Origin: Sphingomonadales bacterium
GTDB taxonomy: Bacteria > Pseudomonadota > Alphaproteobacteria > Sphingomonadales > Govanellaceae
Assembly (NCBI GenBank): GCA_019455285.1
Contig: JACFMS010000012.1
Location: 34,566-98,565, forward strand
Direction: 5' to 3'
Length of the DNA stretch: 64,000 nucleotides
The position numbers and the translations under genes were made by a program. Shown here piece by piece: positions 43,681 to 53,795 of this stretch (positions are counted from its first letter, which is position 1; every line of letters starts with the position of its first letter). The notes beneath the pieces were generated by a model. That model ran no database searches and was not told the DNA's origin. It saw nothing but the letters and a program-made list of their open reading frames with translations.

Positions 43681-44505
43681 TCATAACAGTAATTTGTCGG
43701 CGATGGCCGCCACGTCCTCGGCCGCCGGGCTTGCCGAGAAACGGGCGAGCATCGGCGTTTGCTGGCGGATGGCGGCGACGACATTCTTGTCGCGGCGGAT
43801 GATGCCGGCCAAGGGCGGCGATATTTTCAGGAAATGCTCCGTGGTGCGCAGCAAGGTATCATAGGTGCGCGCGCCTTCGCCTCGATCTTGCGCCATATTG
43901 ATGATGACCCGCACGTCGCAGCCTTGCCGGCGCTGATGCAGGAGCTTGATGAAGGCGTAAGCATCGGTAAGAGAAGTCGGGTCAGGCGTCGCCACCACAT
44001 AGATCAAACCGCCGTGATCGGCAAGCGTGGTCACTGCCGTATCGACGCCGGCGGCAAGATCCAGGATGACGTGGTCATACGCCATCGCCAGCCGCGCCAG
44101 ATCATCGCGCAACTGAGCCAGCGCCGCTGGTTGCAGACGGCCAAGGCTCGCCGCGCCCGAGCGGCCGGCAATGACGTCAAATCCCTGGGCGAGCCCTTCG
44201 CCGGCATAGGGCGTCACCACCTCGCGCAACTGGCTGACGCCGGCGAACACCGCGTTTAAGTCATGCTGCGGCAGCAGCCCGAGTTGAATATCAACATTGG
44301 CCAGTCCGAGATCGCCGTCAAACAGCAAGACGTTGCGTCCACGCCGCGCCAACGATTGCGCCAGCGTCGCGGCAAACCAAGTTTTACCTACGCCGCCCTT
44401 GCCCGAGGCAATGGCGATCAGTCGCCGCGTTCCCGGCAATAGGGCATGAACATTGGCCTCAGCCGTGGCAGCGCGGCGCGTCAGTTGAGCAAGGGTGACG
44501 GTCAT
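43681..44505 (-). CDS. flhG: FlhG (FleN), MinD-like flagellar number regulator
   Basis: FlhG is a MinD-type ATPase that limits flagellar number by acting on FlhF and switch-ring assembly. The 274-residue protein has the deviant Walker A IASGKGGVGKTWFAAT at about 32-47, the switch LLFDGDLGLANVDIQLGL and DHVILDLAAGVDTAVTTLADH. A short N-terminal tail precedes the P-loop, where relatives carry the FlhF-stimulating helix. It overlaps flhF by ATGA. Confidence 0.92.
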   Translation of the reverse strand: MTVTLAQLTRRAATAEANVHALLPGTRRLIAIASGKGGVGKTWFAATLAQSLARRGRNVLLFDGDLGLANVDIQLGLLPQHDLNAVFAGVSQLREVVTPYAGEGLAQGFDVIAGRSGAASLGRLQPAALAQLRDDLARLAMAYDHVILDLAAGVDTAVTTLADHGGLIYVVATPDPTSLTDAYAFIKLLHQRRQGCDVRVIINMAQDRGEGARTYDTLLRTTEHFLKISPPLAGIIRRDKNVVAAIRQQTPMLARFSASPAAEDVAAIADKLLL

Positions 44506-45494
44506 GACGTTACTCGTTGTTTTTTCGTGGAGGATTGGTTGTCGGCGCGGGCGGTGAACGCGCGCGCCAGGGAAACCGGATTGACAGACTCCAGACGCTC
44601 GCCGATGAACGGCGAAGCGGCAAGGCCAGCGATGGTCAATGGTCCGGCTGCGGCCGCGGCGATGATGCCGCCAAACCGCCGGGAAACATCAAGCCGGGTG
44701 GTGATCAGGCGTCGGCAGCCGGCATCGGCGAACAGAATGGCGATATCATGCGCCTCCTCGCTGTCCATGCCGGCGGGCAATACCAGGGCGGCCTCGGCGT
44801 CGAGCATGGTCAGAAGCGATTTTAAGGCCTCCATCTCCGCAGCGTCATAAGGGTTGACGCCGGCGGTATCCACCAACACGCGCTGACAGCCGCGGGCCAA
44901 TGCCGCTTGCGCGTCGCGGCGCAGGTGGTCGGCGGACTGCGCCACTGTTACCTCCAAGCCGGCGAGCTTGCCGTAGTGGCGTAATTGCTCCGCGCCGCCG
45001 GCGCGCACCACGTCAGTGGTGATCAGCGCCACGGTTTCATCATTGAGCATGGCCTCGGCGGCAAGCCGCGCCGCGGTCACCGTTTTGCCGCCACCGGGAG
45101 GCCCGACGATCACCAGCGGCCGGCCGTCGCCTTCCGTCAGTGGCGCAAAGCGCAGGCGGGCGTCAAAGGCGGCGGCAAGTTGCAGCGTGGGGCTTTCCGC
45201 CTCAACGCTTTGCGCCAAGCGGATCAGGGTGTCGCGCAGCATGGCGGGGACGCGGTGGTGGCTGAGCGCTTCATCCACGGCATAGGCATCGATCTTGTCG
45301 CCGATCACCGGCTCAGGCGACGTATTGACTTGCCGTACGGCGGGAGGCTCGCGGTCGATGGCGGCGACGACGCGCACCAGACTGCCCTTGCCGCCGGCAT
45401 GGCTGGAGACGATGATGGCGTCGTGTCCCAAGGTGGCGCGCACCTCGGCCATCGCTTCCTGCATGGTTTTCGCGGTAAATGTCTTCAGCCGCAT
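44502..45494 (-). CDS. flhF: FlhF, SRP-type GTPase for flagellar placement
   Basis: FlhF positions the flagellum at the pole. The 330-residue protein starts MRLKTFTAKTMQEAMAEVR, the family N-terminus. It has G1 IVGPPGGGKTVTAARLA, ALITTDVVRAGGAEQLRHYGKL, then RVLVDTAGVNPYD and a late TRLDVSRRFGG. It is shorter than the enteric and Vibrio forms because the N-terminal basic domain is reduced, as is common in this group. It lies 18 bases after flhA and overlaps flhG. Confidence 0.93.
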   Translation of the reverse strand: MRLKTFTAKTMQEAMAEVRATLGHDAIIVSSHAGGKGSLVRVVAAIDREPPAVRQVNTSPEPVIGDKIDAYAVDEALSHHRVPAMLRDTLIRLAQSVEAESPTLQLAAAFDARLRFAPLTEGDGRPLVIVGPPGGGKTVTAARLAAEAMLNDETVALITTDVVRAGGAEQLRHYGKLAGLEVTVAQSADHLRRDAQAALARGCQRVLVDTAGVNPYDAAEMEALKSLLTMLDAEAALVLPAGMDSEEAHDIAILFADAGCRRLITTRLDVSRRFGGIIAAAAAGPLTIAGLAASPFIGERLESVNPVSLARAFTARADNQSSTKKQRVTS

Positions 45495-45512
45495 GGTGAC
45501 TGCTCTTTGTCC

Positions 45513-47615
45513 TTAAATTTGCGCCAGGGTGCGAATGTGCGCCTTGGGGTGGACCTCATTTTGCGACATGACCGTGGTTTGCGGCCGGAAGCGCTCGATG
45601 ATGGAGCGCACATAGGGCCGCACGCCGGGGCTGGTCAACAGCACGGGGATTTCACCTAGCCGCGCTTGCTGTTCAAAGGCGATGCGCACGCCGTTGATGA
45701 ATTCCTGTAATTTGCTGGGGCTCATGGCGAGCTGCTTTTCCTCGCCCGCGCCGCTCAGCGCTTCGGCGAAGGCCTGCTCCCACGTCGGCGACAGGGTGAT
45801 CAAGGGCACGAATCCTTGGGCGTTGGTATTGGCGGAGCTGATCTGGCGCGCCAGCCGTCCGCGCACATGCTCGGTCAATAGCACGATGTTCTGGGTGTAG
45901 GCCGAACCCTCGGCGATGCCTTCCAGAATGGTCGGCAGATCGCGGATCGAAACCCGCTCGGCCAGCAAATTTTGCAACACGCGCTGAATGCCGCTGACGG
46001 AAAGGCGATTGGGCACCAGGTCTGCCACCAGTTTCTGATTTTCTGCCGGTAGATCGTCCAAGAGCTTTTGCGTTTCGGCATAGGAGAGAAGATCGGACAT
46101 GTTGTCGCGGATGACCTCGGTCAAATGCGTCGTCACCACGGTGGAGGCGTCGACCACGGTATAGCCGCGGAACGAGGCTTCCTCGCGCAGGCCGTTTTCC
46201 ACCCACACCGCTGGCAGACCGAAGGCGGGCTCCGTGGTTTCTTCGCCCGGCAATGAGACGCGCTCGCCGCGCGGGTCCATGACCAGGAGCATGTTGGGGC
46301 GGATGTCGCCGCGCCCCACTTCCGTTTCCTTCAACCGCACCACATAGCTATTGGACGGCAATTGCATGTTATCGAGAATGCGCACCGACGGCATGACAAA
46401 GCCCATCTCCGACGCCAACTGACGGCGCAGCGCCTTGATCTGATCGGTCAAGCGGTGGCCGCGCTCGTCATTAATGAGCGGCAAGAGGCCGTAGCCCAGC
46501 TCCAGACGTATCTGATCGATGGCCAGGGCCGAGGTGATCGGCTCCTCCACCGGCGGCGCCGCGGTCTTTTCCTTTTTCTCCAGTTCCAGGGCTTCCACCG
46601 CCCTGCGCTCCTGGCGCTGGGTCAAGGCGTAATAGGAAAATCCGGTGATGGCGGAGAGCGTCAGAAACGGCAAAATAGGCATGCCTGGCATGATGGCGAG
46701 CAACAGCAGCAAAAAAGAGCTGACGCCCAGCGCCCGCGGATAGTTGGAAAGCTGGCCAAAGAGCGCCTTTTCAGTGGAGCCGGTAACGCCCGCTTTGGTG
46801 ACCAACAGACCGGCGGCGGTGGAGACGATGAGCGCCGGAATTTGCGACACCAAGCCATCGCCCACCGTCAGCAGCGTGTAGGTGTGCGAGGCGTCGGCGA
46901 ACGTCATGCCGTTCTGCGCCACGCCGATGATGATGCCGCCGACGATGTTGATGAAGGTGATCAGAAGGCCGGCGATGGCGTCGCCGCGCACGTACTTCGC
47001 GGCCCCGTCCATGGCGCCGAAGAAAGTGCTCTCATCCTCCAACTCTTTGCGGCGGCGGCGGGCATCGTTCTCGTCGATAAGACCGGCGGACAAGTCGGCG
47101 TCGATCGCCATCTGCTTGCCCGGCATGGCGTCCAAGCTGAAGCGGGCCGCCACTTCGGCGATACGTCCCGACCCCTTGGTGATAACCATGAAATTGACGA
47201 TCAGCAGTACGACGAACACCACCATACCGATGACGAAATTGCCGCCCATCACGAACGAGCCGAAAGCCTCAATGACGCGGCCGGCGGCGTCGGTGCCTTG
47301 ATGGCCGTTAGTCAAGATCAAACGGGTCGAGGCGACGTTGAGCGCCAAGCGCAACATGGTCGCCATCAGCAGAATGGTGGGAAACGAGTTGAACTCCAGC
47401 GGCTTGGCGATGAACAGCGAGGTCATCAGCACCATCACCGAGAAGGTAATGGAAATCGCCAGCGAGAAATCGAGAAGCCACGCCGGCAATGGCAGAAACA
47501 GCACGATGAGAATGGCGACGACGCCGAGCGCCAACGCCACATCGGTGCGCCCAGCCAGCATGGCGACAAATCGCGATCCGCCGCCTGCTGCTTGTCCGCT
47601 CGCCGTATCGGTCAT
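45513..47615 (-). CDS. flhA: flagellar type III export gate protein FlhA
   Basis: FlhA is the large export-gate subunit. The 700-residue protein has eight N-terminal membrane helices with the FHIPEP-like loop conserved as RFSLDAMPGKQMAIDADLSAGLIDENDARRRR (read in two parts). The C-terminal cytoplasmic domain, which docks chaperone-substrate complexes, starts near residue 340. Length is normal. It sits between flbD and flhF on the minus strand. Confidence 0.98.
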   Translation of the reverse strand: MTDTASGQAAGGGSRFVAMLAGRTDVALALGVVAILIVLFLPLPAWLLDFSLAISITFSVMVLMTSLFIAKPLEFNSFPTILLMATMLRLALNVASTRLILTNGHQGTDAAGRVIEAFGSFVMGGNFVIGMVVFVVLLIVNFMVITKGSGRIAEVAARFSLDAMPGKQMAIDADLSAGLIDENDARRRRKELEDESTFFGAMDGAAKYVRGDAIAGLLITFINIVGGIIIGVAQNGMTFADASHTYTLLTVGDGLVSQIPALIVSTAAGLLVTKAGVTGSTEKALFGQLSNYPRALGVSSFLLLLLAIMPGMPILPFLTLSAITGFSYYALTQRQERRAVEALELEKKEKTAAPPVEEPITSALAIDQIRLELGYGLLPLINDERGHRLTDQIKALRRQLASEMGFVMPSVRILDNMQLPSNSYVVRLKETEVGRGDIRPNMLLVMDPRGERVSLPGEETTEPAFGLPAVWVENGLREEASFRGYTVVDASTVVTTHLTEVIRDNMSDLLSYAETQKLLDDLPAENQKLVADLVPNRLSVSGIQRVLQNLLAERVSIRDLPTILEGIAEGSAYTQNIVLLTEHVRGRLARQISSANTNAQGFVPLITLSPTWEQAFAEALSGAGEEKQLAMSPSKLQEFINGVRIAFEQQARLGEIPVLLTSPGVRPYVRSIIERFRPQTTVMSQNEVHPKAHIRTLAQI

Positions 47616-47647
47616 GCTTGGTTCTCGTTTACTTTATGCGTTGCCGG

Positions 47648-49021
47648 CTAGATGGCAGCCCGCTGTCCTTCGCCGGGCAGTGGCACATAGACGCCTTCGT
47701 CATTATATTGATTGAGCTTGTTGCGCAGCGTGCGGATCGAAATGCCGAGAATGTTCGCGGCATGGGTGCGGTTACCGAGGCAATGATTCAAGGTCTCCAG
47801 GATGAGGTCGCGCTCCACCTCGGCGACGGTGCGGCCGACCAGCGCCGCCGATCCAGGGACCGCCGCAGTCTGCGGCAGCTCGCCGATGATGGCGCTGCCG
47901 CCAGAGGATACGTGGCTATGCGGCTTGCCGTCGGGCAGCAAAATCGCTTCCGGCCGGATTTCATCGCCATTGGCCAGGAGAACGGCGCGGTGGATGGTGT
48001 TTTCCAATTCGCGCACATTGCCCTTCCAGCCGTGACGCAAGATAAGCTGCAAGGCGGTTTCGCTGATGACGCGGCGCGGCACCTGGTTGGTCTCAGCGTA
48101 TTTATCGGCAAAGTGTTTGGCCAACGCCTTAATGTCTTCCGGTCGTTCGCGCAGCGGCGGGATTTTCAGATTGACGACATTCAGGCGGAACAACAGATCT
48201 TCCCGGAAGTTGCCCTTTTTCACTTCCTCGGTCAGATCGCGGTTGGAGGTGGCGATGATGCGCAGGTCAACCTTGACCGGCTTTGATCCGCCAACCCGAT
48301 CGATCTCCCGTTCCTGAATGGCGCGCAGGAGCTTGGCTTGCAGGCGCACATCCATTTCACTGATTTCATCAAGGAGCAGCGTGCCGCCGTTGGCTTCCTC
48401 GAACTTGCCGACGCGGCGGGCGACGGCGCCGGTAAATGCGCCTTTCTCATGGCCGAAGAGTTCGGACTCCAGGAGGTTTTCCGGGATTGCCGCGCAGTTG
48501 ACCGAGACGAACTGGGCGTTGGCGCGGCGGCTCTTGCGGTGCACGAAACGGGCCATGACTTCCTTACCGGTGCCGGATTCGCCGGTGATCAGGATGCTGG
48601 CTTCCGAAGCCGCCACCTGCTCAGCCAACCGCACCACGCCTTGCATGGCGGGGTCGCGATAAATGAAGGGATGGCTTTCGTCGGTGATGGCCTCCAGAAC
48701 GGCGGCGATAAGCGCCGCATCCGGCGGCAGCGGCAGATATTCCTGAGCGCCGGCGCGGATTGCCTCCACGGCGGCGCGTTGATCGGCGCCGATGCCGCAG
48801 GCGATGACCGGCACCAGAATACGCTCGGAGCGGATCTGGTCGATGAAGGCTTTGATATCCAGCTGCACATCGATCATGACGGCGTCAGCGCCGCGATCGC
48901 GCAGGAAATTGAGCGCCGTTGTGATATCCGCGGCATGGGTGACCCGGGCGCCCTTGTCCATGGCGATCCGGCTTGCTTCTCCAAGCTGACCGTTCAAGGT
49001 TCCGGCGATGATAAGGCGCAT
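47648..49021 (-). CDS. flbD: FlbD-type sigma-54 flagellar activator
   Basis: FlbD turns on late flagellar genes with sigma-54. The 457-residue protein has an N-terminal receiver-like domain, a AAA domain with GESGTGKEVMARF and GAFTGAVARR, and a Fis helix-turn-helix (NRTHAANILGISIRTLRNKL). The receiver lacks the usual acidic pair (IIAGTLNGQ) while keeping an aspartate in VMIDVQLD, so phosphorylation may not be its switch; Caulobacter FlbD is controlled by FliX. Its likely targets are the -24/-12 promoters at 58058 and 58232. Confidence 0.92.
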   Translation of the reverse strand: MRLIIAGTLNGQLGEASRIAMDKGARVTHAADITTALNFLRDRGADAVMIDVQLDIKAFIDQIRSERILVPVIACGIGADQRAAVEAIRAGAQEYLPLPPDAALIAAVLEAITDESHPFIYRDPAMQGVVRLAEQVAASEASILITGESGTGKEVMARFVHRKSRRANAQFVSVNCAAIPENLLESELFGHEKGAFTGAVARRVGKFEEANGGTLLLDEISEMDVRLQAKLLRAIQEREIDRVGGSKPVKVDLRIIATSNRDLTEEVKKGNFREDLLFRLNVVNLKIPPLRERPEDIKALAKHFADKYAETNQVPRRVISETALQLILRHGWKGNVRELENTIHRAVLLANGDEIRPEAILLPDGKPHSHVSSGGSAIIGELPQTAAVPGSAALVGRTVAEVERDLILETLNHCLGNRTHAANILGISIRTLRNKLNQYNDEGVYVPLPGEGQRAAI

Positions 49022-49044
49022 CTTCTGATATCCTTCCTAGACTT

Positions 49045-49806
49045 CTAACTGAAATACTGAACGCGTTTGGCGGGCGGCAATACGGTGTTGACCAAGGTTT
49101 CCAGATGCCGCGGGTTGTCGCGCCGGCCGATGGAGGCGGCGCCGATGGTATAAACCGAATTTAACAGCGCTTCCTCCTTCGCCGTCCGCTCGGCGCGGGA
49201 GGCGACGGGCAACAACACCATATGGGCAAGAAGCGCGCCATAAAACGTCGTCAAGAGCGCAATCGCCATCGCCGGCCCGATGGTCGATGGATCATCAAGA
49301 GAGCCCAGCATCTGCACCAGGCCGATGAGCGTGCCGATCAGTCCCATGGCCGGCGCGACATCGCCGGCGCGGCGCAGGATGTTGATGCTGTTCATCTGCA
49401 TGGTGGAAATGGCGAAGGTCTCGGTTTTCAATATTTTTTCCATGTCATCAATGCTGGTGCCGTCTTCCACCAGGCGGATGGCACGATGGAGGAAGGGATC
49501 GCTCGACATGCTTTTCGATACCTGCTCCAGGTTAAGGACGCCATCCTTGCGCGCCCGATCCGCCAGACGCAGCATGATTTCGGCGGCATACGAGGGGTCG
49601 ATGCGCGGCTGCGTCAGCATGTGCCTTAAGGCGCGCGGCGCATCGCGCAGCTCATTGAGGGAGAAGCTGACGGCGGTGATCGCGGCGGTGCCGCCGAAGA
49701 CGATCATGATCGAGGGAAAATCGATGAAGGCCAGAGGAGAGCCGCCCATGGTCATGGCGACCGCCACCAGGGCAAATCCGGCTATCAATCCTAAAAGAGT
49801 GGTCAC
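49045..49806 (-). CDS. motA: flagellar motor stator protein MotA/PomA
   Basis: This 253-residue protein has four membrane helices with the stator signatures FIDFPSIMIVFGGTAAITAV and RRAGDVAPAMGLIGTLIGLVQML, then a cytoplasmic loop between helices 2 and 3. It forms the ion channel together with MotB, which is not in this window. The sequence is closer to the PomA (sodium type) branch than to enteric MotA, but ion choice cannot be read safely. It lies between fliN and flbD. Confidence 0.92.
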   Translation of the reverse strand: MTTLLGLIAGFALVAVAMTMGGSPLAFIDFPSIMIVFGGTAAITAVSFSLNELRDAPRALRHMLTQPRIDPSYAAEIMLRLADRARKDGVLNLEQVSKSMSSDPFLHRAIRLVEDGTSIDDMEKILKTETFAISTMQMNSINILRRAGDVAPAMGLIGTLIGLVQMLGSLDDPSTIGPAMAIALLTTFYGALLAHMVLLPVASRAERTAKEEALLNSVYTIGAASIGRRDNPRHLETLVNTVLPPAKRVQYFS

Positions 49807-49834
49807 GCAGGGTCCCCTTCGTCCACGTCAGCTA

Positions 49835-50209
49835 TTATTGGCCATCGCCTTTGATGATTTCGGTCATGGTGACGCCCAGGCGCTCATCGACCAGCACCAC
49901 TTCGCCGCGCGCTACCAGTCGATTATTGACGTATATATCGATCGCCTCGCCAACCTTGCGGTCCAGCTCCAGCACAGCGCCCGGAGCCAATTTCATCAAC
50001 TGGCTGATTTGCAAATAGGATTTGCCGAGCACCGCTGATACGTTTACCGGCACATCAAATACCGCCTCAAGCTCGCCGGCGGTATGATTATCCTCATCGT
50101 CCTCGCTGGATAAGCGGGAAGCGCCGCCGCCGGAGAGATCCTCCAGCGCGACGTCTGCGGTCCCTGATGCAGCGCCCTCTATGCCTTCCATCGGGTCATT
50201 TCCAGCCAT
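49835..50209 (-). CDS. fliN: flagellar motor switch protein FliN
   Basis: FliN forms the lower C-ring and helps dock export cargo. The 124-residue protein has an acidic N-terminal tail and a SpoA domain (VFDVPVNVSAVLGKSYLQIS, then LAPGAVLELDRKVGEAIDIYVNNRLVARGEVVLVDERLGV, read in parts). It follows fliH by 15 bases. No fliM is in the window. Confidence 0.95.
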   Translation of the reverse strand: MAGNDPMEGIEGAASGTADVALEDLSGGGASRLSSEDDEDNHTAGELEAVFDVPVNVSAVLGKSYLQISQLMKLAPGAVLELDRKVGEAIDIYVNNRLVARGEVVLVDERLGVTMTEIIKGDGQ

Positions 50210-50224
50210 TTTCCTTCTCCAAGA

Positions 50225-50881
50225 TCAGAATTGCGATGTAGCGCCGGCGGCGCGCCGCCGCGCTTCGATAAACCGTCCCACGATGCGCTCGATTTCGGCG
50301 GCGATCTCCTGCTCGTTCCGTTCCGCCCCGCCATCCGCCCATTCGACACGGCAGTCGCTGCCCGCCAAGTTCGGGTCGCCCAGGAGGACGAATTTACCCA
50401 TATAGCCATGGTTTTTGATGATCTCGTCGGTAACCGCCTTGACGGCGTCCACCAACGGCTCGGCAACGCGCACCACGAGGCGAGGCTCGGCATAAGCGAC
50501 CATAGCGCACTCGGCAATCATGGCGCGTATTTCCTCCATCGGCTGCGCCGCCGTCAGCGCCGGCGCGAACTTCATGGCGGCGGTGACGCCTACGGCAGCG
50601 GCATCGGCGCGGGCTTTTTCTCGCCGCGCCTGCTCCTCCGCTATCAAGGCGGAAAGCGACATGACGATCCGCTCGGCGGCGTCGGCGGCGCGACGGACGA
50701 TATCAGCCATGGCGCGTTCATGACCGGCGCGCTCGCCTTCGGCAAAGGCGGCGGCGCGTGCGGCCTTCATCTCGTCCTCGCTATAGGTCATCGTCTTTTT
50801 GCGCGGCGCGGCCGCAGCGTCGAACGAGTTGCCAAAATTGAATTTGACCGCCTTCATGGCGTCACCCTGAGCCTTTGCCAT
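50225..50881 (-). CDS. fliH: flagellar assembly protein FliH
   Basis: FliH regulates the export ATPase FliI and links it to the C-ring. The 218-residue protein has an N-terminal AVKFNFGNSFD segment, a long alanine- and glutamate-rich coiled stretch (AARAAAFAEGERAGHERAM), and a C-terminal domain with PRLVVRVAEPLVDAV and DPNLAGSDCRVEWADGG. The start is taken at 50881, one base before the fliG stop; an internal ATG eight codons later is possible. Confidence 0.9.
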   Translation of the reverse strand: MAKAQGDAMKAVKFNFGNSFDAAAAPRKKTMTYSEDEMKAARAAAFAEGERAGHERAMADIVRRAADAAERIVMSLSALIAEEQARREKARADAAAVGVTAAMKFAPALTAAQPMEEIRAMIAECAMVAYAEPRLVVRVAEPLVDAVKAVTDEIIKNHGYMGKFVLLGDPNLAGSDCRVEWADGGAERNEQEIAAEIERIVGRFIEARRRAAGATSQF

Positions 50882-50882
50882 C

Positions 50883-51890
50883 TTAATATATCAACTCGTC
50901 CTCGCCCTTGCTGTCGCTCAGCACGATTTCGCCGGCGTCAGCAAGATCCTTGGCAAGATTGACGATTTCCATCTGGGCTTCATCGACATCACGCAAGCGT
51001 ACCGGACCCATCGCTTCCATGTCCTCTTTCAGGATCTTGGCGGCGCGCTCCGACATGTTGGTGAAGAACAGATCACGCAAGGCTTCCGATGATCCTTTCA
51101 TCGCCAATGCCAAGCGGTTCTTGTCGACGCTGCGCAACAGGGTTTGAACGCCGCCCGGATCAAGCTTCAAGAGATCCTCAAAAGTGAACATGAGGGCGCG
51201 AATGCGCTCGGCGGACTCGCGGTTGCGATCCTCCAGGGCGGAGAGGAAACGAGTTTCGGCGTTACGGTCAAGATAGTTGAAGATTTCAGCGATGACCTCA
51301 TGGCTGTCGCGCCGGGTGGTGCGCGCCAGATTGTTCATGAATTCGATCCGCAAGGTCTGCTCGACCTTATCGAGGATTTCCTTCTGCACCGCTTCCATGC
51401 GCAACATGCGCATCACCACTTCCATGGCGAATTCGTCCGGCAGCGCGCCTAAGACCCGCGCCGCGTGTTCCGGTTTGATTTTCGACAGCACCACAGCGAC
51501 GGTCTGCGGGTATTCGTTCTTCAGATAAGCGGCCAGCACCGATTCATTGACGTTGCCGAGCTTGTCCCACATGGTGCGGCCGGCGGGACCGCGAATTTCA
51601 TCCATGATTTGGGATGCCCGTTCCTCCTCCATGACGCGGGCGAGCAGCCTTTCGGTATTCTCATAGGTGCCGGTCAGCGAGCCGACCGAGGAAATCTGCG
51701 CCGCGAAATCAAGAAAGAGCTCCTCGACGGTTTTGGCGTCGATGCGGCCCAGCGACGACATTGCATTGGAAAGTTCCTTGACTTCCTCTTCGTCAAGGGT
51801 TTGCCAGATTGGCCGGCCATACTCTTCGCCGAGCGCCAGCATCAGCGCTGCCGCTTTGTCGGGTCCGGAAAGTTCGCTAAGATCAGGCAT
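50883..51890 (-). CDS. fliG: flagellar motor switch protein FliG
   Basis: FliG is the rotor protein that meets the stator. The 335-residue protein begins with [18 protein letters not shown] and has the middle armadillo segment [28 protein letters not shown] (in parts). The C-terminal torque helix region contains [20 protein letters not shown] and [21 protein letters not shown], where the charged residues for torque lie. Length is normal. It follows fliF by 37 bases. Confidence 0.97.
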   Translation of the reverse strand: MPDLSELSGPDKAAALMLALGEEYGRPIWQTLDEEEVKELSNAMSSLGRIDAKTVEELFLDFAAQISSVGSLTGTYENTERLLARVMEEERASQIMDEIRGPAGRTMWDKLGNVNESVLAAYLKNEYPQTVAVVLSKIKPEHAARVLGALPDEFAMEVVMRMLRMEAVQKEILDKVEQTLRIEFMNNLARTTRRDSHEVIAEIFNYLDRNAETRFLSALEDRNRESAERIRALMFTFEDLLKLDPGGVQTLLRSVDKNRLALAMKGSSEALRDLFFTNMSERAAKILKEDMEAMGPVRLRDVDEAQMEIVNLAKDLADAGEIVLSDSKGEDELIY

Positions 51891-51927
51891 GGATGCTACT
51901 CATCAAAATTAATAATTGCCAATCCGG

Positions 51928-53643
51928 CTAGCCGCCATAAAGCCAGTTGCGAATTACGGAGGTAGCCTCTTCCGGATGACGATCCACCAGATCGCCCACC
52001 TTCTTCAAGGCGGAGCCTTGCACGCGGCTTTCGATGGAGGCGACTTCAATGGCGGTCTCAAGTCCGCCCGGACGTTCGGCGATCTGCCTTGCGGTCAAGG
52101 GTTTTCCCGCTTCGTCCACGGGAATTTGCGCTACGCCGTTCTCCGCCGGCGGCAAGGCGGCGTAGGCCATCTGCTCGGGCGCCATCAACGCGCCGGGTAT
52201 AGCGCCGGCCGGCAATTGCCCTTGCCGCGCCGCGTGCGCCGGCGCTACCGGGATGGAGACGATCTTCATGATCAGCGGACGTAACACCAGCAGGATGACG
52301 AGGACGCCGACTAGCCCTAAGACAAAGAGCTCTGCAATGCGAAACAGGTCCGCTTTCTGGAAGCCCATGATATTGATTTCAATGGGAGACTCATCAGAGC
52401 CCATGATTTCGGCAAAGCGCAGATTGACAACCTCGACGTGGTCGCCGCGCTTCTCGTCATAGCCGATGGCGGAGCGCACCAGCGCCGTCAGCTGCGCCAA
52501 CTCTTCCTTCGGCCGCGGCGAATAGGTGATGTTGCCGTCTTTGCCTTCCTCGTAGCGGCCGTCCACCAGCACCGCGACGGACAGACGTTTTACGGTGCCC
52601 GCCTCGTGCACTTCGGTCTTGGTGGTCCGTGAGATCTCGTAATTGACGGTTTCTTCGTTGCGGGCGCTGGTCGAAGAGTTGGTTACCTTATCGCCGTCCT
52701 GCGATGTATCGGCGTCGGGCAGGTTGTTGGCGATCGATACCGATTGCGATTTGCTGCTTTCGCTGTCGTTGGAGCGGTCTTCCACCGTCACCGTTGAGCG
52801 CGCCACCTGGCTTTCGGGATCGTAAATCTCCGAACTGGTGGTCACGCGGCTGAGGTCCATTTCCACCGTAACTTCGGTCCGTACCTTGCCCAGGCCCACG
52901 GTGCGCTCCAATAGAGCCTCGACTTCCTCGCGGATCCGCCGCTCGTAATTGACGCGCTTTTCCTCCAGCGTCGAGGCCAGGGCATCGGCACCCTCGCGGG
53001 CGGTGCCCTTGGCCAAGAGGGTGCCTCTCTGGTCGACGATGGAAACCCGATCAGGGTCAAGATCTGGCACGGCGGAGGCCACCAAATTTTGCACCGCCTT
53101 GACTTGGCTGGTGGTCAACTGGCCGCGGGCCTTGACGGCGATGGAGGCGCTCGGCATCTGTTCGCTGCGGCTGAACAGCTGGCGTTGCGGCAGCACTAAA
53201 TGTACCCGCGCCGAGGCGATGTTCTCGATCGATCGGATGGTGCGGGCCAGTTCGCCTTCCAGCGCCCGCACGTGATTGATGTTCTGGACGAAAGTGGTAG
53301 TGCCGAGGGCATCGGTCTTGTCGAAAATCTCATAACCGACGGAGCTGCCGCCCAACGCGCCGTCCTGGGCGATGGACATGCGCAGTTCGTGAACCTTGTC
53401 CTCGGGCACCAGAATGGTTGAGCCATCGCTGTTGAGCCGGTAGGGAACCGACTGGGCGTCGAGCTTCTGCTGGATCTTGGCGCTGTCGGCGGCATCAAGA
53501 TCGGCGTAAAGCAAGGCCATCTTGGGCGCGGTCAGATGCATGGTGATAAAGAAGAAGAAGGCTACCAGGCTGGCGCCGACCGCGGCCATGGTGGCGAGTC
53601 TGGCCGGCCCCAACCCGCGGAAGAACTCAATGATACCGTTCAC
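51928..53643 (-). CDS. fliF: flagellar MS-ring protein FliF
   Basis: FliF builds the inner-membrane MS ring. The 571-residue protein has two membrane helices (about 18-38 and 430-450) flanking a periplasmic region with ring-building domains (MALLYADLDAADSAKIQQKL, then ASARVHLVLPQRQLFSR, then VEMDLSRVTTSSEIYDPESQV in parts). The C-terminus binds FliG. It is the first gene of the long minus-strand flagellar operon. Confidence 0.97.
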   Translation of the reverse strand: MNGIIEFFRGLGPARLATMAAVGASLVAFFFFITMHLTAPKMALLYADLDAADSAKIQQKLDAQSVPYRLNSDGSTILVPEDKVHELRMSIAQDGALGGSSVGYEIFDKTDALGTTTFVQNINHVRALEGELARTIRSIENIASARVHLVLPQRQLFSRSEQMPSASIAVKARGQLTTSQVKAVQNLVASAVPDLDPDRVSIVDQRGTLLAKGTAREGADALASTLEEKRVNYERRIREEVEALLERTVGLGKVRTEVTVEMDLSRVTTSSEIYDPESQVARSTVTVEDRSNDSESSKSQSVSIANNLPDADTSQDGDKVTNSSTSARNEETVNYEISRTTKTEVHEAGTVKRLSVAVLVDGRYEEGKDGNITYSPRPKEELAQLTALVRSAIGYDEKRGDHVEVVNLRFAEIMGSDESPIEINIMGFQKADLFRIAELFVLGLVGVLVILLVLRPLIMKIVSIPVAPAHAARQGQLPAGAIPGALMAPEQMAYAALPPAENGVAQIPVDEAGKPLTARQIAERPGGLETAIEVASIESRVQGSALKKVGDLVDRHPEEATSVIRNWLYGG

Positions 53644-53795
53644 GAGATCGCTACCCTTGACTTAAATGTCCGTGATCCAGAGGGTGCGAACCGGCAAAGC
53701 CGCCGCTCTCGCTCCCCACACAGGGCAAGGTAACAATCAGATCGTTAGCAAGTGGTTAAGACTAGGCAAATAATGCCTATTTGCCCTCAAAGCGG

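Noticed and set aside
46362..47651. 429-codon open frame on the plus strand opposite flhA
   Set aside because: It is the complement of a firm flhA frame, with a low-complexity R/H/Q/D translation and no ribosome site.
53756..53770. Possible CtrA box before fliF (TTAA with a poor second half)
   Set aside because: Only one half matches; two or more mismatches in the other make it weak evidence.
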